From: Exophiala sp. HKRS030
Lineage: Eukaryota > Ascomycota > Eurotiomycetes > Chaetothyriales > Herpotrichiellaceae
Direction: 5' to 3'
DNA length: 64,000 nucleotides
Assembly: GCA_023897205.1 (NCBI GenBank)
Contig: JAHWDD010000003.1
Location: forward strand, 8,063,665-8,127,664
Shown: positions 24,954 to 37,866 of the stretch, one piece after another
Position numbering within the stretch: position 1 is the first letter of the stretch
Layout: each line of letters starts with the position of its first letter
Program-made: the position numbers and the translations under genes
The notes under the pieces: generated by a model
What the model was told of the DNA's origin: nothing
What the model saw: only the letters and a program-made list of their open reading frames with translations
The model's database searches: none

Positions 24954-27900
24954 TCAAGATAGCTAAAGAGAGGGGGCAACAGAGGGCGGTGGGTAGGATG
25001 GTGGATGACTAAACATTACCTTTTCAGCAAGAGTGCCATCGTGTTCACTCTCGAGGTCCAAGATATCAGCGACCTTACGGCCCATCTCGCGTAGTGCAAC
25101 TCTCTCCTCGAGACGTTCTTTGTCCTTGCCTACGAAGCCCTGGTTCTGGTCTTTGGCATTAAGCGTTCGCAGTGTGGATGCGAGATTGGAAATCAGGCGT
25201 CTGCGCTCAGGAGAGCCGGGCTGGTACGAGGATCGAGACGTTTCCAGTAGCGACATCAACGTCACGAAGGATTCGTAAATGCCGCCTCCTTCGTTCCACT
25301 CGGTGACGCCGACTTTGGCCTCTGGATCGTCGCCGAACAGGTTCAAGCTCTGCTTCAACGCCTCCCAGTCCTCGTCGATCACGAGACTGGGCGCGACTCG
25401 TCTCAATAGAGTCTCGTGCGCGGCGACGAGGTCCTGCGCTTGGATTTGATATGCCAACTCCTTATCTGGGTTGTTTGTTGATCGGGCAAGGAGTGCTTTG
25501 GCGCTGAAGATCCAGGGAGTTGGGATCTTGAACGCATCGACTAAGACGACGAACAAGTTCTGATCTTGCTTTGACTGCACCTCTGCCTCTGGAGGATCGG
25601 GTAATGTCGCTGCATGGTCTTCAAGAAGCTTTTTGACCTTGGTCTCTCGAGAGACTGGATTTGTTGTATGCAGTAAAGCGTAGACTGCGCCAAGAACATT
25701 CGCTCGTGCCGAGAACTCAAAGGAAAGTGTGTCAGCGAGATCTTCGGCTTTCTCTTGATCGACCTTAATATCTTGCACTGCTGCTGCCAATGCATGATGC
25801 AGGCGGAAGGTCCTCTGAGAATTCCATGTCTCTGAGAGACTCGAGAGGGCTTGAGGAAAGATTGGCGCTTGGATACTCTTGCTGCCTTTGGCCTTGCTTG
25901 CAAACAATCGTAGAATAACCCACAGTGGATCCTCATTGCCCTTGCCATCCAATGGTGAGGCAGTTCCGTCTTTGGCGTGATTTTCCTGGAACCAGACGAC
26001 TGTATCTTGAATTCCGCCAGTTTTCGTCCGGCCATACCACAGAGCCAGCGCAAACGACTGTAACCAATCAAGCTCGAATTTTTCAGAGATGTCGAATGTC
26101 GATGCACGATCTTCCAAAGGAACCTTGTCCTTGCCTTGAGAAACACCCGTATTTCCAGCGACGAGCTCGTACAACGCGCGAATCTCCTCTGTCATTTCGG
26201 AAATGACACCGTGTTCATGCCACGCGGTGATCTGATCCGCGATTGCGCTCTGCACGGATTCGTCTGCACTTTCGATTTGTGCAATCAATAACGCAAGATT
26301 GTAATTTTTCTCCTGCATCAACGCATCACACGCGGCTTTGACATTCTTCGCCGTAAGATACAACAGTGCCGTCGTCGCTGAACTCGCATTTTCCTTCTCG
26401 ATAGCCTTGATTTTCTCTCCATGGCGGCGCCAGATAAGTCCAGATAGGAAACTTGACAGTCGATCTTTACGGATTTGTGCGAGGAACTCCCGCTTTTGAT
26501 CTTGGGTCATGCCGGCTGAGAATTCATCCTCGTAATCATCGAACAGCACGTGCAACAGCTGGTAGATGTCGAGTTCAACCTGACCGGTAGCACGATCTTG
26601 GACAAGCTGCGCACGAAGTGTTGAAAATGGAACAGAAACGTGTTTGATGAAGGGAGCGGAATCGATGTTATCCACCTCGGTGTGCGAAAGGAGATTCTTC
26701 ACGTCCGTCGTAGCTGCGTCGTCCTGCTTCTGATCAGTCAAAATCGAGTATTGATGCACGAAAGAAGATATCGGAAAAAAGATGCAGGAACAAAAATATC
26801 AACGGGAAAATTCTTACAACTCCACGTAGCGACGTGACCTTGACATGACCCAACACCTCCTTAGTCGACCAGGCAGCATCGTCATCATGGTCACTGTCAC
26901 CGGAATAGATTAATCCATCGCGCGGTGTAAATTTTGGTTTGAAACTGCTGTGCCACAGGCGATCGTTCTCAGTCATGCCGGGGGATTCGTCATCGTCGTT
27001 ATTATTGTTGTCGTCAGCAGAAGTGGAGAATGTCTTTGCGCGTTTGGCATATGGAAACTATATCCTCGTAAAAAGGAGAAGATGATATCAGTATAAATGG
27101 GTTTCTTTCATTTTGAGCTACATACATGACATGACTGGGTATGGTGAATGTGACAGGGGGCTTTTGAAGCAGAGGGTTTGTGGGATGTGTCTAAAAAGTG
27201 GCAAGGGAAAATAAACATTTTTGGCGGTGATGTGATATACATGAGATGTCGACAATGGGTTCCAACTTTGACGGTTTGCCTGACCGTTCACCTTGACCAT
27301 GTGCTGAAGATTGCTAGTTCGACCCGAGACCTAATCATTCCCGATCGACAACGACTCTGACAGGATGCGCCCAGTATGGCATGCCTTCACTTGCGTAATT
27401 ATTTCATCCGCTGATGCCCAGATTTTTCGTGTCGTGTCATGTCACATCGTCCAGAACATAACTTTTTTCTGTCAAACAAACTTGATCCTGGTCTCGGTCG
27501 TGATAGCTCTTAAGCAGCATGGTCAAGGCATAAAGAAGGCAATACATGACTGTGTCCACCATACAAGAAAGGGTAGTTGAAACGGAAGAAGAAAAGGTGT
27601 AATCAAACCTCGAAATCCGGCGCAGCCTGACCTTTGATCCCCTTCCCTTGGCCTTTTCTGCCGCTTGCCATTTTCGCCTCATGCTTGCTGAAGAGGGAGT
27701 TCATGATGTCAATGCTGGTTCTGAATTCGTTCTTGTTGGCCAGACTCGAACTGGCTTGTGGCTTGATAGGTTCGAAAGCGCGGTCGAGAAGCACTTTGCT
27801 TTGTACATCACGTAAAGCCTCCCGGTTCTGCTTGCGTGGAGAGATGGTTCGCTGAAGCTGTTCGGCCCAATCGCCCTCAAGAGTAATGAGGGGTTTTCCA

Positions 27901-30900
27901 GGTGTACCAAAACGACTGGCTTTCAGATTCGGCTTATTGGGGCTCATAAAGTCAAGAACATTATTCGTAGTGCTTGGAGGAGGGAAAGAACCAGCCATTT
28001 GAACCTCGTCGTCCCCACTATCTTCGTCTGCAGATTGGTTGGTAACATCGACAGTGGAATTTTCGTCAACGTCTTGCGCAAGAGGAGGAGCATCGTCGTA
28101 ATCGTCAATACCAGAACGTACACCAAACTGCCCCGGCAGTGATTTTTGTTTGAATGCAAATGTGTCGTCGTCATCCTCATCTTCATAACTATCTTGAGCA
28201 TCGCTATCGACATCCATAGCCGATTGAGACATATTCATCGACTCGGGTGGTCCAGAAACCTGACTCTGGCTAAGGTCATCATCGTCATCATAATCCAAGC
28301 CATAGCGAGTGTAATGAGGAACTTTGAAAGTCCAAACTCCAGTGGATGCGTCGTAGCTAATTAATTCTGTGTTGGCAATCTTCCTTAGACGATTTATGTG
28401 CCTCTCGTAGTCTGCACCACTAGTCACAGAAGATGGGCGACCTCGGATACGAGGCCAGGAATTTTCGATGCAAAGAGTCGATGGCACGTTCAATCCCTTG
28501 CCTTGAGGCGGCTTAGTAGTTGAATCAGGATAGACGGTGATAGATCTGACTCGAATTTCCACAATCTTCTCGAAGAGGTCATCAAGTGGTATGGAGGTAA
28601 GATCCACCGCACCATCAAAAGTGATATAGCCACAACCTTTCCGACCGACTTGGAAGCCTGTGAACTTCTGTAGCTTTTCTCGTGGGAGTCGACTCAGTTC
28701 CGCACGACTAGGCTTCATCCAGTAATCACCAGGTTGTGGATCCGACTTTCCATCGGCGATTGTCTTCTTAGGGCTAACGTGGTCAGAGGCGCGGTCTTCT
28801 GGTACAACGGCAAGTTCATTACCACGAGGTTGTGGTGCCTCGGGTGGTGCACTTCCGCTACTGCTTCTGCTTCGATCGTCGGGTTCAGGTGTCTCGTCAT
28901 CGATCACAGTCCTTACCAAGGCGCCAGTGGTGCCGTTCAAAGCTCCATTCGTACCGCCAGTCGTATCTTGATCAAAGCTAACACGCTTTTTGAGACTAGT
29001 AGTCTTGGGTGCTGGCTCAGGAGTTGCGGTGGTAGAGTCGGTGGTACCGTTGACGTTTGTGTCAGCACGTTGTGGAGATGGTAAAGCAGGGAGCGAAGGA
29101 CGACTGAACAGATCGGTTCGAATGCTTCGATCAATGGTCAGTCGTCGCATATTGCCCCCTGACCATCTTGTATGAGTTGGATTGAATGCATTAGGACTCA
29201 AGACGCTGTCACCGTCGACCCCGCCATTAAATTGAGATCGTAGGTTATTAGCGGAAACACTCTTGCCAAATGATCGTCCGAGACTGCCGGCATTGAAGCT
29301 GCGATTGCCATACATACTCGAACTCAGACTCGCACCACCGGGAGTGCTAGCTGCACTGTTTGGAGTACCGTATGTTGAGTAGGAGAAACCAAAGCCTTGA
29401 CGTCGTGGAGGAGTCATATACCGTGATTGGTTAAGCCGTAGACTTGGAGGAGGCTTTGACTGGCTTTCCTTCAACTTCTGGGTCGCGGCTAACGGAGTAT
29501 AGAGAGGTTTCGAATTATCTGGAGTTGGCACCGGCAAGCCTGTCCAAATGGAGGTCTGTCCGTATGGATTGGGATCATTCAGGGATGAAACCCGGAAGTC
29601 TTGTTGCTGTTGAGTGTTCTGTTGGTTATTCGTGGAATTACCAAACAGGCCACCGAAAGATGGTAGTCCTCCAGATTGACTCTGTTGATTAGTGTTGGAA
29701 TTTCCGAAGAGACTTCCAGTGGCAGGCTTGTTGGCAGAATTGCCAAACGAGAAACCTGATCCAGTGTTCGCGTTATTCGTATTCCCGAACAAACCTCCTG
29801 ATTGTTGCTGATTGTTTGAGGTCGAATTACCAAACAGTCCACCACCAGAAGTACCAGTATTGTTCCCGAAGGAAGAGCCAAAGAGCCCGCCTGGCTTCTG
29901 TTGATTGTTGGCATTGTTATTACCAAACAACCCACCACCAGTGTTTGTATTGTTGTTTGACCCGAAAAGCCCACCGCCGGTGTTGGTGTTCTGCTGGGTG
30001 TTGGTGTTACCAAAAAGGCCACCTCCGGTATTGGTAGTATTAGCATTGCCAAACAGTCCACCGGAAGATTGGGTCTGCGGAGTTGAGCCAAAACCAGTGG
30101 ATGTACCGCCGAAAAGAGACTTCTGTTGAGTGTTGTTATTATTATTGCCAAACAATCCTCCACTCTGTGGTTGTTGATTGTTGGAGCCGAACAGTCCACC
30201 AGAGGACTGATTGGTATTAGTGGCGTTATTACTGCCAAAGAGTCCACCTCCAGTGTTGGTATTTGCAGTGTTGGTATTGCTTGCCCCAAAGGAAAATGAC
30301 GGTGTACTGGAGGTGCCTCCGAAAGGGTTGGTCTTGTTCTGATTCTGGTTGTTGTTACCAAAAAGACCGCCACCACCAAAGCCTGTATTGGTTGAAGCAG
30401 TGTTTGAGGTACCAAATAGCCCACCACCTGTTGTACCTGAAGATTGTGACCCGAACAAGCCACCAGTAGTGGGTTTGCTGCCGAATAGACCACCTCCACC
30501 TAAACCAGACGTAGTCGTATTGGAGCCAAAACCTCCTGAAGATGTGGCAGCATTATTGCCGAAGAGACTGGAGCCTGTGTTGCTGCCAAATCCCCCAGTA
30601 TTAGTGGTGTTGTTATTGGAGCCGAAGCCACCGAAGGTAGAAGCACCAAAGCCACCAGCCTGACCAGAGTTGTTGCCAAACTGGCGACCGGCATTATAAT
30701 CCGCCAGTCGAAGTTCCTCAAACGAATATTTGCTGTAAGGCTCTTGGAAGGTAAGACTCTGATATGCGCTACTAGAGGGACCTGTGCCATCTTTTTCAAT
30801 GAAAGGGCTGAATGGAGTGACAGCGGTACCAGGAGCGGGAGGAACTTGTCCACCTAGAGCTGTACCGGTACCAAAGGTGTTCGTGGAAGAACCAAACCCT

Positions 30901-31813
30901 CCTGTAGTGCCTGACCCGCCTTGACCGAACAACGGTGCAGATGTGGTACTCGAACCGAAAGCAGGCTTGTTGGCAGTATTACCAAAGCTGAAACCTGAGC
31001 CGGTATTGTTGTTGGTTCCGAAAGCATTTGTGTTTGAGTTTGATCCAAATCCTCCTGTTGAAGCTCCAAACCCGGTATTAGTATTTGCAGAATTGCCGAA
31101 AAGGCTTGAGCCTGTGTTGGTATTGGAGCCAAAGGGACTTGAGGCTGGCTTGTTGCCAAAGAGGGAGACTGAGTTGTTGTTGTTTGGACTGTTACCGAAT
31201 CCTGTACCTGTGGTTGTAGTCTTGGTTAGCCCTGTCATTTCATCTGGGTCTGGGTCTGGGTCTGGGTCTGGGTCTGTGGTGCGCGTGTTGGCGGCAACGC
31301 TGCGGTCTCTCAAACCAACGGGTCCAAGACGTCGACGGGATAGAAAATCATCATCGTAGAGGCCAAGTCGTCTTGCCATGGTGGGTGGACAAGTGATGAG
31401 CCCGCAGGGAGGTAGTGGTGTGGTAGAGACCGCATGGTTGAGAGTGTGTTCAGGGCTCAAAGAGAAAATAAACAGTAGGGTGTGACTCAGGCAGTGCCAC
31501 GGGATCAGGCAGTGCCTCAATGAGTGATGCATTGAAGTGAATGACTTGGTGACGCACCTCCTGTGTTGGAACCAAAACCACCGCCTCCTCCACCGAAAGT
31601 CACTCCGCCAAAGCCTGTACCTCCAGCACTAGAACCAAATGTGCCTAGACGAGCCTTTGAGTCTACGGGAACGCAAGGGAAAAGCTTGGTGTTGAACGTA
31701 CCTGTGTTGGAAGTGTTATTCCCAAACGCCGAACCACCTCCTCCAAAGGTGTTGGTGTTTGTATTACTGTTGGAGCCGAAGGAAAACCCAGTGCCGCCGC
31801 TGCCAAACGACAT
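24954..31813 (-). CDS. nup145: Nup98-Nup96 fusion nucleoporin precursor (Nup145 type)
   Basis: A nuclear-pore precursor: a GLFG-rich Nup98-like half, an autoproteolytic domain, and a Nup96/Nup145C scaffold half of the Y complex. Exons 31813-31702, 31644-31558, 31207-27609, 27057-26818, 26729-25020 and a tiny last exon 24962-24954 give about 1918 residues. N-terminal FG/GLFG repeats contain a Gle2-binding (GLEBS) segment (SKYSFEELRLADYNAGR). The autopeptidase domain runs from DYWMKPSRAEL to WTFKVPHYTRYG; cleavage is predicted between the Tyr and Thr codons (28310/28311), with His-Tyr-Thr in place of the usual His-Phe-Ser/Thr. The second half begins FEFPYAKR across a 551-nt intron. If the last intron (25019-24963, GTAATG..TAG) is retained, the protein ends instead at the TAG 24963-24965 (about 1934 residues). 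Confidence 0.92.
27058..27608 (-). other. 551-nt intron at the Nup98/Nup96 junction
   Basis: The donor GAG|GTTTGA is weak and the acceptor ATATAG normal; joining gives DFE-FPYAKR, the arrangement I recall for fungal Nup98-96 proteins. It is several times longer than the other introns here. No open frame, snoRNA boxes or repeat in it is convincing. Confidence 0.65.
31208..31557 (-). other. 350-nt intron near the 5' end of nup145 with a hexanucleotide repeat
   Basis: GTGCGT..CAG; splicing joins FGSNTG to GTGFGNSP in frame. The intron has a long open stretch on the coding strand that includes (CTGGGT)5 on the plus strand at 31244-31276 (Asp-Pro repeats if read). It could therefore be a retained or alternative exon, but FG continuity favours removal. 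Confidence 0.65.
31244..31276. repeat. (CTGGGT)5 hexanucleotide repeat
   Basis: Five perfect units plus CTG inside the first long nup145 intron. Confidence 0.95.
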
Positions 31814-32838
31814 GGTGGAGGGTAGAGAAGCGCGTCGCGCAATCTTCGGGAAGAGGGGGACAGAGGTTGTGGATGGAGGAGAGAAGGGACAAATAAAAAA
31901 GTGGTGGTGAAAGGAGTAAGAGAAGGAAAGAAATGTATGCAGTCAAGAAAATGGGGGAACGAGAATCCGACGACGCGCCTGGAGCCCCAGATCAACTTGC
32001 GCAGTTTGCAGATATCAGAAATCGTGTAGGCAACAGCTCGGATCGACAGGACGGCCTAGATAATCTGGACCAGGGAGAAACTCGATGCGAGGAGCTGCAA
32101 TCGAGGAACCCTATCGATCGAAGATATCGATGGCAGCGTGAGATGGAGATGCAACGCGCCTCAATGATGGAGGACAAAAATCCCGGAGTGAGGTGCAGTT
32201 GCAGTCTCAAGACTTGTAGGAGCAGCTAGCGCACAGACTGTACGGAGTGTGAGTGTGCGGTGGCACGATTAATGGGACCGTATCCACGTGATCAAGTTGG
32301 TCAGAACTCAGGAGTTGGGAGTTGAAGTTGACAGTGGGGTGGGCGCGGCACCACCACGTGATCTTAAGGAGTTCCCTCATGCCGACATGACTAAGCCACA
32401 TCTTGAAGAGGACGAGCAACTCATGGTCGCTGTCTAAGCCTGCCATCGTCAGTCTCCTAACCAATGGGACATACCATCGCTCCGTCGACAGCGCCAGATA
32501 GGCAGGCACCAGGCCACCCTTTCTCCATGTCCGAGCTGTGAAGAGCAGTGCCTCACTTATCGATGACCTAGGGGATGGTCTAGGCCTTCGTTATATTCTT
32601 GCATGACTCAATCCGACGACTACTCGAGGCGAACAAAACACTCTCCAGGCAGACGTAAAGCTTCATGATGAATGATATTGAACTATTTGACTCATTTCTT
32701 TCGAGGGCTATGCAAAATGGCAGCCACCGTATTGCTACCTAATCAGGCACTACCATCGTTCAACCTTCAACATAGATATTTCCACCACTGGTAAATTTGC
32801 AAAGGGTATATATCACATGATTGTCGCCGTTTTCCAAA
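31814..32838. other. Intergenic: nup145 promoter and acetyl-CoA synthetase 3' region
   Basis: About 1 kb. Small frames (for example a 98-codon plus-strand frame from 31933) show no recognisable motif, and I see no repeat or RNA gene. Confidence 0.55.
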
Positions 32839-35023
32839 TCACTTCTTTTTTGACGATTTGACCGTCTCGATAATCTTGTCAACCACGCTGGGGTCGCTGA
32901 GTGTCGACGTGTCTCCTAAGCTGTCTTCCTCGCCACTCAAGATCTTTCTCAGGATTCTTCTCATGATCTTACCTGATCGGGTCTTGGGTAGATCATCCAC
33001 GATAAAGATGGCCTTGGGTGCGGCAAATGGTCCAATCGATTTACGCACTTGAAGAATGAGGTCTTTCCTTGTGCCCTCACCTGGATCAGTGCCGTCCTTC
33101 AGGGAGACGAAAGCATTGACAGCTTGTCCGGTAAGTTCATCGTTAATACCGACAACAGCAGCCTCGGCCACACCATCGTGTTCGATGAGCGCGGCTTCGA
33201 TCTCGGCAGTGGATAGACGATGTCCCGACACGTTGACGACATCATCAACACGTCCTCGAATCCAGTAGTAACCTTCGTGATCACGGCCAGCACCATCCCC
33301 AGTGAACTATGGTCATGTTAGCATACTCGGCATTGTTCCGGTTTCTGATTATACTTACATAGTAGCCCTTGTAAACATTCAGATAAGTGTCCAAATATCT
33401 CTTGTGTGCTCCCCAGACAGTGCGAGCCATACTTGGCCACGCTTGCTTGAATGCCAACACACCCTCGACATCATTACCCTCAATCTCTTCGCCAGAGACA
33501 GGGTCGATGATTGCCGGCTCAATACCGAAGAATGGTAAAGACGCGCTACCTGGCTTGGTGGGGTGACGCCTGCCAAGGGTGTTATGACGTGAGAACCAGT
33601 TTCGGTTTGCCAGTACGTATCCACAATATGTGCCTCCTCTTTACCAACGGATTCGAAATACCACTTCCAAACCTCGGCTGCGATGGGCTCGCCCACAGAT
33701 CCCAAGACTCGCAGCTTGTGCATCTTGTGGTGGATGTGCTCGTCGCCAGCTCGTTTCAAGAGACGGAGGGCGGTGGGTGCGACGTAGAATTGAGTCACAC
33801 TGTGTTTATCGATCACATCCCAGTAACGGGAGAAATTAGGGTAGGCGGGTGTGCCTTCGAAGACGACCGTCGCAACACCGAGAAGGAGAGGGGCATAAAC
33901 GACGTAGGTGTGTCCGGTGATCCAACCGACATCACCACCGCAGAAGAAGACATCGTCGTCGTGAATGTCAAAGACATATTTGCCGGTAGCTGCAGCGCCC
34001 AGTAGATAACCACCAGTGGTGTGCATTACACCCTTGGGTTTTCCTGTAGAGCCAGAGGTGTAGAGCAAGAAAAGAGGATCCTCCGAGTTCACGGGCTCTG
34101 GTGGGATATAATTTGGATATTTTTCAACCTCCTCGTGCCACCAGAAATCTCGGCCTTTGGTCCATGGAACATCGGCACCCGTTCTCTTGTAGACCAAAAC
34201 GTGTGAAACGTCTGGACACTTCTTGAGGGCCTCATCGACGATCTTCTTGGTTCCGATGACTTTACCACCACGCTTTCCCTCGTCGGTAGTGATGACGACC
34301 TTGCTGTTGGCATCGATGATACGATCAGCTAGGGAGCCGGAGGAGAAACCGGCAAAGACGACTGAGTGAACGGCACCAATGCGAGTGACTGCGAGGAACG
34401 AGATGACGGCCTCGGGAATCATAGGCAGATACAAGGCCACTGTATCACCTTTCTTCACTCCCATCTGCTTCAAAGTATAGGCGACTCGAGAAACTTCACG
34501 CAGAAGTTCGCCGTATGTCAATGTTCGTCCTTCACTCTCCTCATCAGCTTCATAAATGATTGCTGGTTTATCAGGGTTCTTGAAGGCATGACGATCGACA
34601 CAGTTGTAAGAGGCGTTTAACCGTCCCTCGAGGAACCAGGCGGTGTCACCGTTGGCAAGACTGCCACTGCGGACGGTCTTGAAGTCTTGTTGCCAGTCGA
34701 GGAGTTCTCTTGCCAATCTCCCCCAGAATTGGTCTGGCTTCTCAATCGACTCTTTGTACAAAGACCAGTATTCGTCCAGATCTTTGAGATGTGCCTTTCC
34801 GGGCCTTTTTCGAAGAAGGGTTTTGGTACACTATCGGTCTATCAGTACTCGGACACGCTCGATGGTGGATTTCATGTCGGCCGACGAGACTTACTGGAAA
34901 GTGTCGACTTCATGAGCCTCGGCCTAGAAGATGGTCAGCGACGAAGGTCGAGGTCTACTCGAATGGTTTACTGTTGACTTACCACGACGGGCCCTTTGGG
35001 GGCTTTGTGTCACCTTCAGACAT
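32839..35023 (-). CDS. facA: Acetyl-CoA synthetase (AMP-forming)
   Basis: Converts acetate, ATP and CoA to acetyl-CoA in cytosol and nucleus; needed for acetate growth and histone acetylation. Exons 35023-34983, 34923-34895, 34830-33359 and 33306-32839 (introns 59, 64 and 52 nt, canonical) give 670 residues after three one-base corrections, exactly the family size. Landmarks: start [23 protein letters not shown], the nucleotide-binding [27 protein letters not shown], and the C-terminal [11 protein letters not shown], whose Lys is the acetylation-controlled catalytic residue. Frame breaks at 34989-34997, 34806-34810 and 33560-33563 all sit in runs of 3-5 identical bases. The start is fixed by the 14-codon first exon, whose sequence matches fungal orthologues. 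Confidence 0.95.
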
Positions 35024-36888
35024 GACTGCGGAATGAGCAAGCTGTCTTGGAAGAAAAAGGGAAGGAAGAAAGCAAGGTACGGTAAGGGTGAGCGGGGAGG
35101 TTTCAAGGGAGCGAAAAGAGAAGGCAGATGGGAGAGACGAGGGTGTTGGTAGTGGTTTATAACAGGTCGCGCACGAGTGGAGGACAATTCCCAAAGCTGG
35201 AGCAGTGGAGAGAGAGGTGGTCAGGAGCTCCCTGGGATCTCCGTGTGCAATGCGATGTAATGTGATTGATGACGACTGGGTCAACAAAATAAAAAGTGGT
35301 ATGGGGAGAGGCAGAGTCAGAGAGGACTGTGGACTGTGGACTGTGGTCTGTGGTTTCTGGTCGAACGGTCGGATGGTTCTCTGGTCAAGCGGCTTCAAAC
35401 GTCAGACAAGAGTTCCATTCTGGATTATTACGGAAGTGGCCCTGCAATGGCCCTGCCCTGCAATGCCCCTGCAGGTTCCAAAGGGCAAGCGGTGGTGGTG
35501 GTGGTGGTGGTGCGTGTAGCTGCATGTGGTAGAGGAGCTGTTGGAAGGGCCTAGAGATTGGCTCCCCTCGACGCTAGAGGCTACAGGTGCTAACTAACTC
35601 CAAGTTAGCCTTTACTATTTAGTGGCCTTTAGTGGCCTTTCTCCGTGCCTCTCCGTGAAAAAAACCCCAAGTCTGTCCGGAGCTGGTTGCTTGGGGTGTG
35701 TGTCGTGTGTGTTAAGGTACAGGACATGGTGTCATGGCTGTGTGCTACCGCGTGCGCCCCCTACTGAGACTCTTTGTTTTTGTTCCTTCGACTGCTGCGG
35801 GGAAGTGGAGGAGACTCTGCAGGGTTTGGATTGTCACCAGAATTTGCCCCTCCATCCTTTGATCCGTGGCTATGGCTTCGGCAACAATCCATGGCACAAG
35901 TCACAAGTGCCTCGTCAGGCATCATACCAGACATTCATTGTTTCCGGTCCTTCAATTACCAACTTTGTAATTCAGTAATTCAGTAATCCTCAAATCCTCA
36001 AATCCTCAATTACCTAGTAGGTGCCTAGTAGTCAAGAGGCGAAAAGACCTCTTGAAGCTCCCCACGACTCATGACTCGTGACTTATCCTCACCCCTCGTC
36101 CCTTTTCGAGTGTTATGACGCAGTAAACAAATGATCAACACCAGATGTCAATCAGTTCTGGATTTGCTAGTGCTTGGAACCCCGGGTCATGGCTTGCATC
36201 ATCGCCTTGTCCTGTAACAAAAACCACCACCTGTAAGCAGCGGGTGACATGGTTAAAGGTGGCAACTGGTGGGTTGGTTGAAGCAATCCAGTGGCGCCGA
36301 GGCTATCTTCGCACAAAGTCTTTTAAGCCTCCCGGCCTCACTCGCAATTCTCCATCCCATCTCCACGATTCCGAAGAGGTCACCTAGGCAATCACTGCCA
36401 ATCTACCAACGTGTGTCCACCGTCCTTCGTAGTAATATTCTGAGTACCACGTAGTTAACATGTCATGGCCAAGATGCCCTCAGCCCTGCTGTTGATCCCC
36501 GACATGGCACTTCCACCTTCTCCAACATTGCCATCTGGCCTTATTATTCATCCTGGCCTTCATCGATCCTGGTCTAGACGTTAGGCTCTGTGTTGATCAA
36601 CTTCATCTGAAAGTCTAAGCAGTCTTGATATTTGTCAAGTTCAGAAAAGAGACCGCATGTCATTTAGCGCCCCACAATCTCCCTCCACCACCTCACCTCG
36701 TCTCTCGACAAGGCCGAAATATTAACGGCACTCGGAATCGGCTAAGAGTCCTATCGGCTCAATCTGCTGCTCACCACCACGGACACATGGCCGGTCCCGG
36801 AAACCCTGACTGCCCACGAGAACCATGGCGGGCGGGCCTTCCATGTGCGCCATCAATCATCATTCCATCAACCATTCTGCATCCATCC
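35024..36888. other. Intergenic: acetyl-CoA synthetase promoter region and GET2 3' region
   Basis: About 1.87 kb. It contains (GGT)7 at 35491-35511, a doubled TTAGTGGCCTT near 35619-35640 and otherwise unremarkable unique sequence. No gene is supported. Confidence 0.55.
35491..35511. repeat. (GGT)7 trinucleotide repeat
   Basis: Seven perfect GGT units in intergenic DNA. Confidence 0.95.
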
Positions 36889-37866
36889 TCATGCTTCTCC
36901 ATTCCACCATAATGTCACCCCTAGTATAAACACCACGATCGCACCATCCCCAATCAGTTCTTTGACAATTTGTAGCCACAAACTAGGCCCGCTTTTGCCC
37001 GAATACCCTTGCGTTGCCAGCCTTGTGCTCTGCACCATCAACTCTCCCGTCGCGAAGATCAGAAATGGGTTCTGGAACGTTGCCGGAGCCGGCGGATTCT
37101 CGCCAAACCTTGTAGTCGACGTATTGATGCTAAAGATCAGGTATAGCCCTGCCAGTGTTGCAAATATAATATGCACAACCTTCCATAATCTTGTCGCTTG
37201 TAGCTCGGCTTTTGTTGGAGGTGCCTTTTGTCCTCCCAACAGCTTTTCCGTCACAAATTTGGGTATCCCTGTAGCTTTTGAAATATCGTCGGCGTTAAAG
37301 CCTGCCCCAAGGCTCGCAAAGTCGGGCGCACCATTCGGGTTGCTGAAGTCACCCCCATACCCCCATACCACCCATCATACTTTGTAGCATCTTCATCATC
37401 GGGTCTTCCTCTTGCTGTCCCGCATTGAATGCGCCATCTCCTTGTCCCTGTGGACTTGGTTGTCTAAGAAATGCTCTCAGGTACTCCTCTTGTGCTCGTA
37501 ACTGTTCTGCATTAGGAGTACCTGGTAATGGTGTGCCAGGAGAAGGAATCTGAGATGGAGTGAGGGATCGGGAGGCGTTGCAGATGGTGTCTCCTTTCGA
37601 ACTATAAGGACGGTCAGTGCCAGCGAAAAAAGACTGGGACAATATGGGATGATCAAGAGCATGAGAAGTAACATCCGCTTCTATCTCACTTGTAGGTACT
37701 CACCGAGTTCAGGTGATCGTCCACTTAGTCGTGTAATCTTATCAAGACGATCTGCCGCATTTGCAGTCACCTTCGCCTCTCGTTTCTGGCGTCTGATGCG
37801 GGCTTGTCGTTGCGAGGGCGTTTCTTCTTCCGGGACAGAGATCTCTGGATCTGGCGTATCAGTCAT
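36889..37866 (-). CDS. get2: GET complex subunit Get2
   Basis: The ER receptor subunit that, with Get1, takes tail-anchored proteins from the Get3 ATPase. Exons 37866-37704 and 37601-36889 (102-nt intron, GTGAGT..TAG) give about 292 residues. The N-terminal basic segment RQARIRRQKREAK is the Get3-binding motif; a Pro/Ser linker, the NAEQLRAQEEYLRAFLRQ helix and a Met/Gly loop (MMKMLQSMMGGM) follow, then three C-terminal membrane spans (VVHIIFATLAGLYLIFSI; FLIFATGEL; GAIVVFILGVTLWW). Two places break the frame: GGG 37570-37572 (plus strand), and the paired C5 runs 37352-37356 and 37360-37364, where one missing base in each restores a regular GGM-GGM-GGD. The start ATG 37866 is divergent from the dehydrogenase at 38531. 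Confidence 0.88.

Noticed and set aside
25541..26146. 201-codon minus-strand frame within nup145
   Set aside because: Out-of-frame shadow of the conserved Nup96 coding sequence; no recognisable protein features.
27058..27608. C/D-box snoRNA inside the long nup145 intron
   Set aside because: Only partial C-box and D-box likenesses without the terminal stem.
29579..30499. 306-codon minus-strand frame and several plus-strand frames over the FG repeats
   Set aside because: Shadows of the repetitive GLFG coding region, which lacks stops in other frames.
33379..33560. Apparent alternative C-terminus of acetyl-CoA synthetase
   Set aside because: It is the +1 reading of the conserved sequence after a missing base at 33560-33563; the true frame continues to 32839.
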